From the NCBI RefSeq assembly GCF_000168715.1, contig NZ_AASE01000011.1, forward strand, positions 1-64,000: DNA of 64,000 bases, given 5' to 3'. Origin of the DNA: Chlorobium ferrooxidans DSM 13031 (GTDB taxonomy: Bacteria > Bacteroidota > Chlorobiia > Chlorobiales > Chlorobiaceae). Both the position numbers and the translations under genes were made by a program. Below, in pieces: positions 7,588 to 21,000 of this stretch. A model generated the notes under the pieces. It searched no databases and was not told the DNA's origin. It saw nothing but the letters and a program-made list of their open reading frames with translations. How positions within the stretch are numbered: the first letter of the stretch is position 1; the number at the start of each line of letters is the position of its first letter.

Positions 7588-8883
7588 ATGCCCCCGGAAA
7601 CAAATTTCTCCATCCAGTCAGATCGTAATTCAAAACAGGCGCCAATCCCTGTACGTACCCGTTTCAACTACATTGCACATCGACCGGCCTGTACGGAATT
7701 GAAGGGCTTTGTCCCCCTGAAAATCGACAGCAAACTCCTCCTTGATCTTGGTATGGACTATGCGATCACGCCTGACGTGGCCTCCCAGCTTGAAATTGGC
7801 TCGGTGTGGTTTGCCAAACTTTTTGAAAATAAGAATCTTACTCCCGGCGATCATTTCGAGGAGAGGCTTACTGATCCCGCTGAGCCGCTGGAGATTCACA
7901 ACTACACAGGTCTCTGCCCTACCAATGTGCTTGAGGTCTCCCCCTCTTCGGGATCATGCGCAGTAGCCTGCCAGTACTGCCTTGTGACCGATGGCAACCA
8001 TGTAAAACCGATCACTGTCTATACCAACTACGCAGACCGGCTGGCCAACTCTCTTGAAGAGAATCGTCAGAAGGCGCTCTTTTACTACTTTTCGCCGAAA
8101 ACCGAAGCGTTTTCAGAGCCGCACCTCTACAATGGTATAGCCCACGATATTTTCAGGACCTTTGTTCGCCATTTTGACAACTATCCCGACTCTCCGGTTC
8201 GTATTTTCATTGCAACCAAAGCCGGTCCAAAGCACTTGCAGGTTAAACACCGGGGTGACACCCTTTTCTCGCTGATGGGTAAAATTGCATCGAAAATTCA
8301 GATGAACGGCAGCATCGGTATTATGCCGCTCTATCTTCGCGATGTGCTTGAGCCGAATGCCGCCACCATTGAGGAGCGTCTTGAGACTCTTGTGCAATGC
8401 AGGGAGCTTGGTATGTTTGCCGAGTCGGTGCTCTGTCAGCCTCTGATGCTCCCCTACCTGACTGAGGAGAACATTGATACCTATATGTCGCTTCTGGCTT
8501 CCGCCGGTGTACGAAATATCAAACCTGAATTTCTGACTACTGAAATACGAAATCTGGTCATTCTTGCAAATTACATCAACCACTACAACCCTGAACTCAT
8601 CGGTGAGTTTTTCAGGCCCTATCTGTCGGGTGAAAATCAGAACCATATCAAACAACGCTCCAGACTGGCACCCGAGCGCAGCATCTGTACCGGCTATCTG
8701 GAGAAGATCAGGAACTCTGCCTCAGAATATGGCATAACGATCAGTATATGCAACTGGGTCAAGCAGGAGTTGAGCAAAGAAGCTGATTGGGTCAGGAGTA
8801 TAGATCATGACTCGGCAGTAAACGGTTATCGATGCCTTGGGTACCAGACAGGATTATTTCCCGAGAAACAGCGCTCTGTTTGA
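7588..8883 (+). CDS. Radical SAM enzyme, SplB-like
   Basis: The 431-residue protein contains C124-x3-C128-x2-C131 (SCAVACQYC), the cysteine cluster that binds the [4Fe-4S] centre in radical SAM enzymes. The run YTGLCPTNVLEVSPSSGSCA just before it and the long N-terminal region resemble spore-photoproduct-lyase-like members, although the exact reaction cannot be deduced. The ATG at 7588 has no clear ribosome binding site (CACTTGACCCCCCGTTT precedes it). The gene points the same way as the giant NRPS gene 147 bp downstream, separated from it by a dispersed repeat, so it could supply a tailoring enzyme for that pathway or be unrelated. No SPASM domain cysteines are obvious at the C-terminus. Confidence 0.7.
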   Translation: MPPETNFSIQSDRNSKQAPIPVRTRFNYIAHRPACTELKGFVPLKIDSKLLLDLGMDYAITPDVASQLEIGSVWFAKLFENKNLTPGDHFEERLTDPAEPLEIHNYTGLCPTNVLEVSPSSGSCAVACQYCLVTDGNHVKPITVYTNYADRLANSLEENRQKALFYYFSPKTEAFSEPHLYNGIAHDIFRTFVRHFDNYPDSPVRIFIATKAGPKHLQVKHRGDTLFSLMGKIASKIQMNGSIGIMPLYLRDVLEPNAATIEERLETLVQCRELGMFAESVLCQPLMLPYLTEENIDTYMSLLASAGVRNIKPEFLTTEIRNLVILANYINHYNPELIGEFFRPYLSGENQNHIKQRSRLAPERSICTGYLEKIRNSASEYGITISICNWVKQELSKEADWVRSIDHDSAVNGYRCLGYQTGLFPEKQRSV

Positions 8884-8888
8884 AATCG

Positions 8889-9028
8889 CACGGGCACCGC
8901 TGTTAATTTGTTCCGCGATTTGATTACATCGTTGGGCGGTGCTCGAAATCCTCACGTACTCCGTGTACGTTCCGGTTTCTGTGCTGCCTCGTACTTAAAC
9001 CGCTCACGACAATTAATAGAGGTTCCCG
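8889..9028 (+). repeat. Intergenic repeat element, copy 3 (upstream of NRPS gene)
   Basis: This copy starts 6 bases after the stop codon of the radical SAM gene and ends against the NRPS start codon. It shares the core TTCCGCGATTTGATTAC...TCGTTGGGCGGTGCTCG with the copies at 52136, 58185 and 61554, and the right end AAACCGCTCACGAC with the two long copies. Its termini form an imperfect inverted repeat (CGGGCACCGCTGTTAATT and AATTAATAGAGGTTCCCG). The AGAGG in the right terminus lies 7 bases from the NRPS ATG and is its best ribosome binding site. The middle (about 8950-8995) differs from the longer copies. Confidence 0.75.
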
Positions 9029-9029
9029 C

Positions 9030-12000
9030 ATGCTCTACCAGAAGAAAATAGATGACTATTTTAAATTATTAGCGAGCAGCCACCCCTCCGCTCCCGCCAT
9101 TATTACCGATGAGCTTCTATTGACCTACGGAGAGCTTGATGCTCTGTCCGACAGGCTGGCCATAGCACTGCAAATCCGCGGTTCCGCTTTCCAGGAGTCA
9201 ATCGGAGTGCTTACTGATAGATCGGCGTCTCTTCCGGCTGCATTTCTTGCAATACTGAAAGCAGGCGGAGTTTATGTGCCCATGGCGGCAGATCTGCCGC
9301 CGGAGCGGCTCGCCAATATGGCTGAACAGGCCTCGATTCGACGTATTGTTGCTCTTGACGGCTTGGAGATTCCTCCTGCATTGACCACGGTTCTTCTACG
9401 GAACGGAGCCACCTCCCCATCCGATGCACTATTGAGACCTGAAGCGTTAATTTCAGGTGTAAAAACGATCTTCACCCCTTCAGAGCGCAACTCCGGCACC
9501 AATGCTCTTGCGGCCATACTCTTTACCTCCGGTTCCTCCGGTACTCCTAAAGGGGTCCCCCTGACCCATGCTGCATGTATCAATATGGTGCTCGGTCATA
9601 TAGAGGCGCACCATATTACCGCTGAAGACCGTATCCTGCTCTCCTCTTCACCGGTTTTTATTCTTGGTTTCCGGACGCTCTGCATTCCCCTGATTTCAGG
9701 TTCAGCCTTTGTCCCGGTATCGCGATCTGTGATTGACAGGCCGGACCTCCTGATTGAATTGATGAGCCGTCATCATGTCTCAATCGCGCTGTTTACTCCA
9801 TCCTATCTGCATATACTGAACAGGGCCCTGCCGGAGGGTCTTCGCTGTATCATAACTGCCGGGGAGATGGCTAACGCCGATGACGCCAGATATTATGCCC
9901 GGTATGTCGATTACTGGAATATACATGGAGCAACAGAGGTGTGCGGAACTATCTGCATGCATCATGTTGATCCCGATGAGACCGGTGCTGTTCTGAGCGG
10001 CCGTCCGTTCCTCAATACCCTGGTCTATCTGCTCGATGAAGAGGGAAATGAGGTGCCGACAGGCGAAATCGGTGAGGTACATGTTGTCGGCGTCGGTCTC
10101 TCTCCCGGCTATCTGAAGCAGCCTGAACTGAATGCAGAGTATTTTATTGAAACACGTTACGGACGTGCTTTCCGTTCCCGTGACCTTGCCAGATGGAACG
10201 CCGACGGTGAACTTGAAACTCTCGGCCGCTCTGACAATGTGGTCAAAATTTCCGGGCAGACTGTTTCGCTTGATGAGATTGAACTGTCGCTTCAACGCCA
10301 TCCGTCAGTTACCATCGCAAAGGTTGTGCCCCATAAAGGGAGGCTTTATGCCTTTGTCGAGTCTCCGGGTTCCAGGGATGCAGAAGGTGTCGTGTGGCGT
10401 GAGTTTCTTCTGAGGACTCTCCCCTCCTACATGATACCGGCACACATTACCGTGATGGAGAAGATGCCGCTAAGCTCGGCAGGAAAGGTCGATCAACGGA
10501 CTCTTCAGCAGCTTGCAGAGGGTCTCCTTGTTCATCGGGAAGGTGATGAGGGGGTCTCAACTCCCCCGGATGGAGTGCTTGAGCAGGCAATCGCATGCAT
10601 ATGGGAGGAGGCGCTTGCTATCCGGCCGATCATGCGCGAGCAGAACTTCTTTGCTGCAGGAGGAACAAGTCTGCTTGCCATTGCGGTAAGCCAGCGACTG
10701 CATCAACTTGGCTACAATGTTCCGGTGCAGATGGTGCTCAGTTCACTCTCGGTGAAAGCTCTGGCAGAACAGATCGTTTCGATGGAAGAGGAAGAGGCTT
10801 CACCCATCCGGCAGAGTGATTTTCCTGATGAGAATCTGGCCACAGCCGACCAGGAGGATTTCTGGATCGCTTCGGAAATAGGTCTTGCTCCCGCTGCATC
10901 CCATATTGCGCGTCTTCTGCGTGTGCAAGGCCGTCAGTACTCCCCCGAAGAGTGGCAATCGGCCTGGGCACATTTGCTTGAACGCCATACAGCCCTGCGG
11001 ACAGCCCTCTATGCGGATGAAAAGGGCCGGGTTCGCTGGCGGAGTGTCGGCATTGAAGAGCTTTCGCTTGACAGGGGTCTCAGAATTGATCACTGCCGCT
11101 CACTCGGGGAGGCCCGCAGCATTGCAGCGCAACGGGTAAATGAGAGGTTCCGGCTTGACAATCCCCCGCTCTCCAGGGCCGGTCTCATCTGGGTTGATGA
11201 GGGGAGTGAAACACTTTTCTGGTTTGTTCTCCATCACGCTCTGGTGGACGGCGCATCAGCCCGATTGCTACAGGATGATCTGCTCTCCCTGCTTGGAAAG
11301 AGAGAGCTGCCGCCGGCCCCGGACGGCATCGCCATGGCAGGCATTGCTGAACAGCACTACCTTCGTTCTGCACAGAGAGAGCGTGACCGCCTTTTCTGGA
11401 TGAGCCGCTTTGACGAGCTGGCGGAACGCGACAGCGGCGCCTTCAGTGACTATGTGACTGAACGGCAGCGGCCTGCTCTTCCCGGAGGAGAAGGAGCCGA
11501 GCCGCTGCTTGAGCAGCTTGACGGCGATACGGTGCTCAGGCTTTCACGGATGGCAAAAAGCTGCGGAATCGGCCTGCATGCCCTCCTGCTGGCCATTCTC
11601 TCTTCCGAGATCAGACGCCGTACAGGACGAAGTGATATTCTGGTCGGAAGCGGTATTACCATTCGCCCAGCCGGAGGAGAGAGCGCGATCGGCCATTTTG
11701 TCAATGTTGTTCCTGTTATTCTTTTCAATCAGAGCGATATCCCCTTTTCCGAAGATCTGCGAAATACCCAGTCAGCACTCACCGAAACGGTTGAGCACGC
11801 GGCCTATCCTGCGGGGATGCTCTATCGCGAGTTCCGGAAGCGCCATCCGGATCTTCGTTCGCCTTCACGCACCTCACTTTTCGACATTGCCCTGACAGCT
11901 ATTCCCTCAAGGAGCAGCAGTGACCAGGAGAGCGGCCTCCGGCTGGAGCCGCTGACCCTTGCCGGAGAGATGGAGCATCCGGCGGCAGGTCTTGATCTTT

Positions 12001-15000
12001 CGTTCAGTCACGAGCCCTCTTCCGGGAGTGAAGGCGGGCTGAATCTTCTTTTAAGCTGGAATCCGGATGTCTGCTCGATTGACGGTGCCCGCTCCTGGCT
12101 CGCTTCATTTGCCGCATGGGCCCGATGGCTGGCTGAAAAACCCGAACGGCTGGAGCATCCCCTTCCGGCGCTGCTTCCCTTCGAAACAGAGCTGCTGCAA
12201 AGATGGGAAGAGGGTGAAATAAAACCTCGCCCCAATCTGCGCAGCCATGAACTTTTCGAAGCACTCGTTGAGCGCAATCCAGCTCGGACGGCGATCATTT
12301 GCCCAAACCGGAGCGAGACCTTCCGGGAGCTTGACGCCCGGGCCAATGGTATTGCAGACTCTCTTGTCAGCCACGGAGTGGTTCGCGGCTGCACGGTTGG
12401 AGTACTTGCCTCCACTCCGGAAAATCTTCCGGCCGCAGTGCTTGGTATATGGAAGGCAGGCGGCACCTATCTCCCCTTTGCCGCCGATACTCCCGCTGCA
12501 CGTCTCGCCTTGATGGCGAAGGACGCCGCAGCAAACCACCTTGTCGTTCTTGACGCGCTCAAGGTTCCGGATGCATTGTACAGCGAGGTTGCATGCATCA
12601 TCCATTCCGGCGAGTGCCCTCCTACACTCCTGCGTCCGGAGAGTGATGGTTCAGCGGATGATATCGCCTATATCATCTATACATCCGGCACGACCGGCAC
12701 TCCGAAGGGAGTTCCCGTTTCACATGCCGCCTATGTCAATGCAATACTGGGTGTTGCAGAGAGGTTAGGGCTCCGTGATGATGACCGGATTGCGCTTGTT
12801 TCGACCATGGTTTTTGATGCATCTCTCTGGGAGCTCGGTCACGGGCTTCTCAACGGTATTGCCATGGTGCCGGTGCCGCCCGCCCTTCGTGAAGATCCCT
12901 GGCAGATGAAGCCATACTACCGCGAACAGGGTGTTACCGTTGCCTTTCATACACCCTCATATCTCAGAGTCAGTGAAAAGCTTCCCTTCGAGGGGTTGCG
13001 CATTCTGCTCACCGGAGGAGAAGCGCCAAACCATCACGATATGGCGATCTATGCCGGCAGGCTGGCCTTCTGGAACTTTTACGGACCTACCGAGGCGACC
13101 ATTGTGGTTTCAGGTGCCCTTATTGCGGCCGACACCGATTCAAGAGTACCCCTGCCCGTAGGAGCACCCCTGGCGAACATGCGGATTTCAATCCGGCGTC
13201 ATGACGGTTCACCGGTTCCTCCCGGTGCGGAGGGAGAGATCTGGCTCGGCGGTATCGGTATTGCCCGCGGTTATCTCAACCATCCGGAGGAGAGTGAACG
13301 TCACTTTGTGCAGGGAGCGGATGGCACCTTCTACCGTTCGGGAGACTACGGCCGGTGGAGTGCAGAGGGTCAACTTGAAATCAACGGCCGGATCGACCAG
13401 CAAGTCAAGCTTAACGGCCAGCGTGTCGAACCGGGTGAAATCGAGCAGATGCTCTCCCTTCACCCGGCAGTTGTCAATGCCGTGGTTCTTGCCGATCAGC
13501 TGAACAACGGAGTCAAGGTGCTCAGGGCCTTTGTTCAGCCGGAAAACATCGCTCTGTTTTCCGAGTCAGAGCTTCTTGAATATCTGGCCGGACGCCTCCC
13601 TCAGCATATGGTTCCGGCCTCCATCATGGCTGTTGAAGCAATTCCGCTGAATCCTTCAGGCAAGATTGACCGGGAGCAACTGTTCCGTTATGCGAAGGAG
13701 CAGCGCAGGAGTGCTGTGCAGGAGGATGTGCCAGGCAGTCCGATTGAGCAGCAGATTGGCAATATCTGGGCTGAGGTGCTTGGCCATGAGCGGGTTGTCG
13801 GGAGCGACAATTTCTTCGCCCTCGGAGGAAACAGCCTGCTTGCCGTGACCGTGGCACATCGTATAAGCCGCACTTTCGGCGTTCAGCTCTCTGCCCGGGC
13901 ACTCTTTGCTGCTCCCACGCTCAGGGCGTTTGCTGAAAAAACAGTTTCTCTTCCGGCTCTGGCGGGGGTGGAAGATCTCGCAGAGGAGAGTGAGGTTGCT
14001 TCGGAAGGGGAACATGAGTTCTGGATAGCTCACTCAGCAGGGCTTGATACCCGGAATTTCATCATTCCTGTCCACTATCTGGTTGACCGGGAGATTACAG
14101 CAGATCGCCTGCGAAGTGCGTGGGCAGTGCTGGTCAGGCGACATGAGGGACTGCGGAGCTTTTTTGAGAGTGATGAATCCGGACGGCTGAGACGCCATAG
14201 TGCTCGGGATATGGAGTGGACGCTTGAATCAGAGGAGGTTTACTCCACTTCCGATGCTCTGCTCAGGATACGGGAACATCAGTTCAGCGAACTTTCCATG
14301 AGTGCCGCCCCGCTCTGGCGGGCCGGTTTCGTTGATGTTTCCGGTGAGAAGATGCGTTTTTTCTGGCTGGCCCTCCATCATTCGATCGGTGACGGTCAAT
14401 CGATTGCGACCCTCTTCAGTGAACTCGCCCGACTGCTTGACGGAGCAGTGCTCTCCCCTCACTCCCCGGGGGGAGGGGTTTTTGCCGCCAGGGAGCAAAA
14501 CTATCTGGCCTCCGGGGAGGCTGATGATGATGCACGCTACTGGAAAAACCTGCTGGAGGGGGTACCGGATGCAGCCTTTGAAGAGTGGCCTCTCGACATG
14601 GCGCGTTCTTCAAGGAGCCTGCCGGGAAGTCATCGTTTTGAGCTGCTTCTTGACCGGGAGACTTCCGAAGCGCTTAAAACCATTGCGCGAGATCATGATG
14701 CGACCCTGCACTCGCTTGTGCTGACGCTGCTCTCACTGGAAGCAGGCCGTCGAAGCGGACGGAGCGATATCATGATCGGTACCACGGCATCCGTCAGGGA
14801 GAGAGAGTCGGATTCGCAGATAATCGCATACGGTGTCAACATGCTGCCGCTGCATCTGAAGAGAGAGAGGATGCAGACTTTCGGCGACAGGCTGCATGCA
14901 ACGCAGCACGACCTTTCCGAAGCGCTGCAGCATGCCCGCCTGCCCTTTGCCCGTATTTACCGATCTTTCTGGAACGAACATCCGGAGCTGCGCAATCCCC

Positions 15001-18000
15001 AGCGCTATCCCCTTTTTGATATTGCCGTAACGGAAAATCCCGGCGGTCGCAAAGATGGTGCTGCACGTTATTTTACCGTGGCCGGCAAGGGAACTGCACC
15101 GGTCAGATATGAATATACCGGAGCCTCTCCCGGTCAGGACATGGTGCTCATCCATGAGAATCTTGAGGGAGGTGAAATCCTGCTGCAATGGCATGTCAAT
15201 GCGGCTCTCTACACCGCCGAAACTGCCGGAATGTGGCTCGAAGCGGTGAAGGGATGGGCGCATTGGCTTGCTGAAGATCCCCGGCATGCAGCCCGGCCCA
15301 TTCCGGAGCTTCTGGAAGAGGAGCTGCGATTGCTTGAAATCTGGCAGCAGGGTGAGATCGTTGAGCGTCCGGAGCTCTGTTTCCATCAGCTTTTCGAAAG
15401 CGTCACTGACCGGCCCGGCCAGGCCGGGAGGGCGGCAGTTATCTCACCCGACCGACTTATCACCTACCGTGAGCTTGATGAGGAAGCCTGCGTAATCGCC
15501 GCCGCTCTTTCAGAGCGAGGAGTCACCAGAGGTGAGGTTGTTGCGGTTCTGAGCGGCCGTTCGAAGCACCTTCCGGCAGCACTGCTCGGCATCTGGAAAA
15601 GAGGCGCCATCTACCTGCCGCTCTCGACTGAACTCCCTCCTGAACGGATGAGCTTTATGGCTGAAGATGCCGGAGTTGCGCAACTGATAGCTCTTGACGG
15701 CGCAGCAGTGCCTGAGCTTCTCGCACGCCTCTTTGCCGAACCGCTTCGGCCGGAGGAGTTGCCAGAAGCGTTTCGGCGTCAGCACTCCAGCAGAGTGTTG
15801 CATCCGGCAATTCCGGAGGATACGGCCTATATTCTCTATACATCAGGTTCCACCGGCCTGCCGAAAGGAACAATGATTGCTCACAAAAGCCTGGTGAACA
15901 TGGTGCTCGGTGCTGCAGGGATGCTTGGCTGCAATTGCGATGACCGAACGCTCCTCTTTGCCTCCCCGTCGTTCGACGTCTCCCTTTCCGACATCGGAGT
16001 ACCGCTTTCGAGCGGCGGAGCGATTTGCGCGGTGCCCGGAAAGATCATTGAGTCGCCAAACCGTTTTCTTGAATTTCTGGAGGAGATGCAGGTAACGATT
16101 GCCGACATTACGCCGACCTACCTCGGACTCTTCGAAGGGATGGAACTCCCCTCCTCCCTGCGGGTTCTGGTGACCGGCGGAGAGGCTCCGCTTCCGGCAG
16201 AGGTGAAAAGATATGCTTCGAAACTGAGCTATTTCAATGCCTATGGACCCACCGAGAATACCATTACCAGTACAATGGGACTCCTGAAGGGTGATGAACT
16301 GCGTTTTTTTGCAGCGGGCCGTCCTCTGCCGAACACCGCGCTCTATATCTGTAATGAAGCGGGCGATTATCTGCCGCCGGGAGTATCGGGAGAGATCCGG
16401 CTTGGAGGTGAAGGCATCAGCCAGGGCTACCTGAACCGCCCGGAACTGACTGCGGCATCTTTTCTTGGCACTTCCAGCGGCCGGCTCTACCGGACCGGAG
16501 ACCTTGGCCGGTGGCACAGGGATGGCACCGTCGAGATCATCGGCCGCATTGATGACCAGGTCAAGCTGAACGGAATCCGCATTGAACTTGGCGAAATAGA
16601 GTATGCCCTGACGATGCATCCGGCCATTTCACAGGCTGTGGTTCTGCTTGACGCTCCGTCCGGAGGCTCAAAAAGTCTGTGGGGAGTTGTTCGGCTCACT
16701 CCGGGAGAGGAGATGCCCGGCAGGGATGAGCTGAAAACCTTTCTCGCTGAGCGCCTGCCGTCGCACATGATTCCATCAGGAGTGATTTCAGTTGAATCCA
16801 TTCCTTTGATGGTTTCAGGCAAGGTGGATCGGGTGGCACTTCTTGCCTTGCTGGAGGATCACCCCTTCAGCTCGGGACTGACTCCTCCGGAGGATGAGCT
16901 TGAACGCTGCATTGCCGGGATATGGAGCGATCTTCTGAGGCGGAGTCCGATCCATCGTGAAGACAACTTTTTTGCCCTTGGCGGTCACAGTCTCCTGGCA
17001 ATCGCTGTTGCCCATCGTCTCCAACAAAGCCTCGGCAAGGAAGTTCCCGCCCGTGAACTCTTCGCCGAACCTACCCTGGCCGGTTTTTCCCAAAGAGTTC
17101 GCGAGCTGAACGGAGCGGAGGGCGCTGATGATGCCCGGACAGATCTCGCAACCGAAGGTCAGCGTGAGTTCTGGACAGCTGAACGGGCCGGACTTGGAAC
17201 CAGCGGTTTTAATATTCCGCTTGCCCTTCTTCTGCACGGAGAAAAACGTTCTGCCGAAAAGTGGAGAGCGCTCTGGAACGAGCTGGTCGAACGGCATGAA
17301 GCGCTCCGTACAGGTTTTTACGAGGATGAAGCCGGTAATCTGCGCCGGGTAAATGCAGATAAAGTTGATGCGGCACTGGAGTTGTGTTCCGCATCCTCAC
17401 TTGAGGAGGCCCGCGCTCTTGTCATTTCGTTCCAGAGCGCCCCCTTTTCCATGAGTGTTCCGGGGCTGTGGCGTGCCGGATTGATTGAAGTCGGTGGAAG
17501 CAATCAGACTGTTTTCTGGCTGGTCATGCATCACGCAGTCGGAGACGGGCTCTCTCTTGGCATCCTCATTGATGAGCTCACGGCACTACTCTTCAGAGGC
17601 AGCGCTCCTGCTCTCCTGAAGACCGGACTTGACCGCCCGGCAGCGCGTGAAGCGGCCTACCTGGAGAGCAACGCCGCAATTCAGGATGCCGAGTACTGGC
17701 AGCATGTCATGGCTGCCCTTCTCAAGAGTGCACCTGAAGCCTTTGATGAGTGGCCTCTTGACAAATTGCGTCCAAACCTCAGAGCAGCATCCTCCTCTCC
17801 AGGAAGTCATTGTTTCAGAACCCGTCTTGAACCGGCAATGGCCAATGCGCTGCGTCTCATCGCAAAAAGAAACCGCTCCACGCTCCATGCCTTCATGCTC
17901 TGTCTGCTCGGGCTTGAAGTTCGCCGCCGCACCGGTCGAAACCGCTTTATGATCGGCACGGCAGCCTCCACCCGGCACTCCCTTGACGAGATGCGAACCG

Positions 18001-21000
18001 TCGGTTACTTTATCAACATGCTGCCTCTCGTTTTCCATGCACCTGAATCAGCCTCAACGGATGCTGCGGTGCAGGATATGCAGCAGCAGCTGGCCGAAGC
18101 CCTTCAGCACGTCCGATACCCTTTTGCCAGAATCTACAGTGATTTCCGCCGCAATCACGAGCTCTCCCGGCATCCCGGACGCTATCCTCTTTTTGATATT
18201 GCCGTTACTGAAAATCCCGCGTTAAGTCAGCCCGATAAAACCGAACCTCTGTTCAGCGGGCTTGCTCTCCCCGGTACCGGTATTACCGATTATGAACTGC
18301 GCAGAAATGCTCCTGCACAGGATATGGTGCTGGTGCACGAGGGAGAGGCCGACGGCGGTCTTGTCATCACCTGGTATGTCAACGCCGCGCTCTATCGGGA
18401 GAGCAGTGCACGGACATGGTTTGATTCGCTTACAGGCTGGATGCGCTATTTCAGCCAGAACCAGGAGAGCACGGCACTTCCGCCTCCATTGCTGCTGCCC
18501 GAAGAGGATGAGCTGCTTGCAGGGTGGCAGAGAGGAGTATTGCGAAACTGGCCTGCAAACTCTCTTCCCGAACGCATCGCTCAAATTGCCTCGCTCTTTC
18601 CGGAACGGACGGCACTGGTAACCAAAGAGGGCGATGAGAGCTTCGGGATGATCAATACCCGTGCTGACTTCCTGGCCCGTGCCCTGTTCCGGCTTGAAGT
18701 GCATCATGGAGAGTGTGTAGGGGTTTTGACCGAGCGCTCCGTTGCTCTTCCTGAGACGGTACTTGCAATCTGGAAAGCGGGAGCATGCTATCTTCCCCTG
18801 ACAGCCGATCTTCCTGCCGAACGCCTTCTCTTCATGGCCAGGGAGGCCGGCGTTCGCAAGATCATTGCGCTGGACCGGCTTGCCGTTCCTGCGGAACTCA
18901 GCTCACTTGAGTTCCATATAGTTCGGCCGGAGGAGATCATCCCCGATGCTGCCCGTTCCGAAGATGGTGACCGGCCTCTCTCTCCGGACGATCCGGCATA
19001 TATCATATTTACCTCGGGCTCCACCGGTGTTCCCAAAGGCGTTGTGCTCTCTCACAGAGGGCTGATCAATCTCGGATTCGGTGAGGCCGGGATTTTCAAT
19101 CTTTGCAGTGAAGACCGGGTAATGCAGATCTCTTCGCCCTCGTTTGATCTGTGGATCAGCGATCTGGCCGTAGCATGGTCCTTGGGTGCAGCCCTGGTTC
19201 CAGTCAGGCGCGAAGAGATGAACGATATTTCCGGTATGCATGAGCTGATGCGCCGGCGAGGGGTTACCATTGCCACGATGTCGCCCTCTTATCTCCGCCT
19301 CTTCGAACAGGCCGATTTTCCGGCCATGCTGCGGCTCATCATGACGGTTGGTGAACCACCCCTTCAGGAGGACCTGCATTATTACTCGGCCAGGCTTGCA
19401 TACATGAACGGCTATGGTCCCTCAGAGGCTACTGCGGCCTCAACCGTCGGCCTGATTCTTCCTGATGCAGATCAGATCCATGCCGGCCGTCCCCTTCCTA
19501 ACACCACGGTTTACATATCCGGTGAGGGAGGCAAGCCTCTTCCTCCGGGCGTCACCGGTGAAGTATGGGTCGGCGGAGCGGGTTTGGCCGCAGGCTATCT
19601 CAACCGGCCGGATCTGACCGCACAGGCATTCGTGCTGGTTAATGGTGAGCGACGCTACAGAACCGGTGATCTCGGCCGCTGGCTCCGCTCCGGCGAACTG
19701 CAGATTCTCGGACGTGCCGATTCCCAGGTGAAACTGAGGGGCCAGCGTGTGGAGCTTGGAGAGATTGAGCATCGCCTTGCCTCCCGGCCGGGTATCCAGC
19801 AGGCGGTTGCCGTTGTGGAGACGCTTGCGGACAGCACCCAGCGTCTCTGTTCCTTTGTTGTTGTTGATGAACAGGCAGAAATGCCCTCATCCCGGGAGTG
19901 GCTCTCCTGGCTCTCGGCAACCCTTCCGTCATATATGATTCCGGCATCGATAGTCCGGATCGCTGCCCTGCCGCTCACACCGGCAGGCAAAGTTGACCGT
20001 CAGGCACTGCTTGATCTTCAAGCTGAAATGGCACTCTCGCTTGATGAGGGGATAACGGATACAACCACCCTTTCACAGAGAACACCTCCGCAGAGTGCCA
20101 CTGAAAAGAGAATTGCAGAGGTATGGTCGGAACTGCTCAGAAAACCTCTTGTTGCCCGTGAGGAGAGTTTCTTTGAACTTGGCGGTGACAGTCTCAGGGC
20201 TATCGCAGTCATAAACCGTCTCGGCCGTGAGTTTGAGTGCACTGTGAACAATCTTTACGAACATCCTGTTCTGTCGGATTTTGCTCTTCTCTGCCGTCCC
20301 CGCCCCGACCATCTCCGCCAGCATCTCCAGAGACTCTGCTCGCAAGAGCGCAATGAGGAGCGCTGTAAGGAGGATAATGACCGTGAAGAGGAAGATGCAG
20401 TGCGTCTGCAGCGAGCTCTCTACGAAGAGCGGGTGCGCGCCGATCTCAAGCGGGATCTGCAGCCTCGAGCGTCATACCGGCACATACTGCTTACCGGAGC
20501 AACAGGTTATCTGGGCAGCTACCTGCTGCGGGAACTGCTTGAAGAGAGCGGTGTCGGGGTGACTGTTATTGTGCGGGGCAGCGATAGTGCGGAGGGAAGA
20601 GTCCGACTCGAGAGGGTGCTGGGCTGGTATTTCGGCCGTGATGCAAGTCGCTCATTGCTTGACAACCCTCGACTGCATGTGCTCTCAGGCGATCTTCGCC
20701 ATCCGGAACTGCTTCTTGCCGACGGCCATTACGCACAACTCAGCGAGAGTATTGATGCCGTCTATCACTGTGCGGCAAATGTGAACCATATCGGTCACTA
20801 CCGGGACTTTCTTGCCGACAATGTTGAGGCAACACGTCATCTTCTCAGGTTGGCGGCAGGTCGAAAGAACGAGAGCGCTGATTTTCATTTTGTCTCAACC
20901 CTTTCAGTCTCGGCAAGCGCACTCTCCGGAGGGCTCAGGCTCTTCAGCGAGTATGATCCTCCTCCGGAGGTTCTCGATGACAACTACTATATCCGAAGCA

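Noticed and set aside
15843..16619. Long minus-strand reading frame within the NRPS gene
   Set aside because: It is antisense to a conserved A domain and has low-complexity, Arg/Ser-rich composition typical of shadow frames; many similar ones occur throughout the NRPS and PKS genes.
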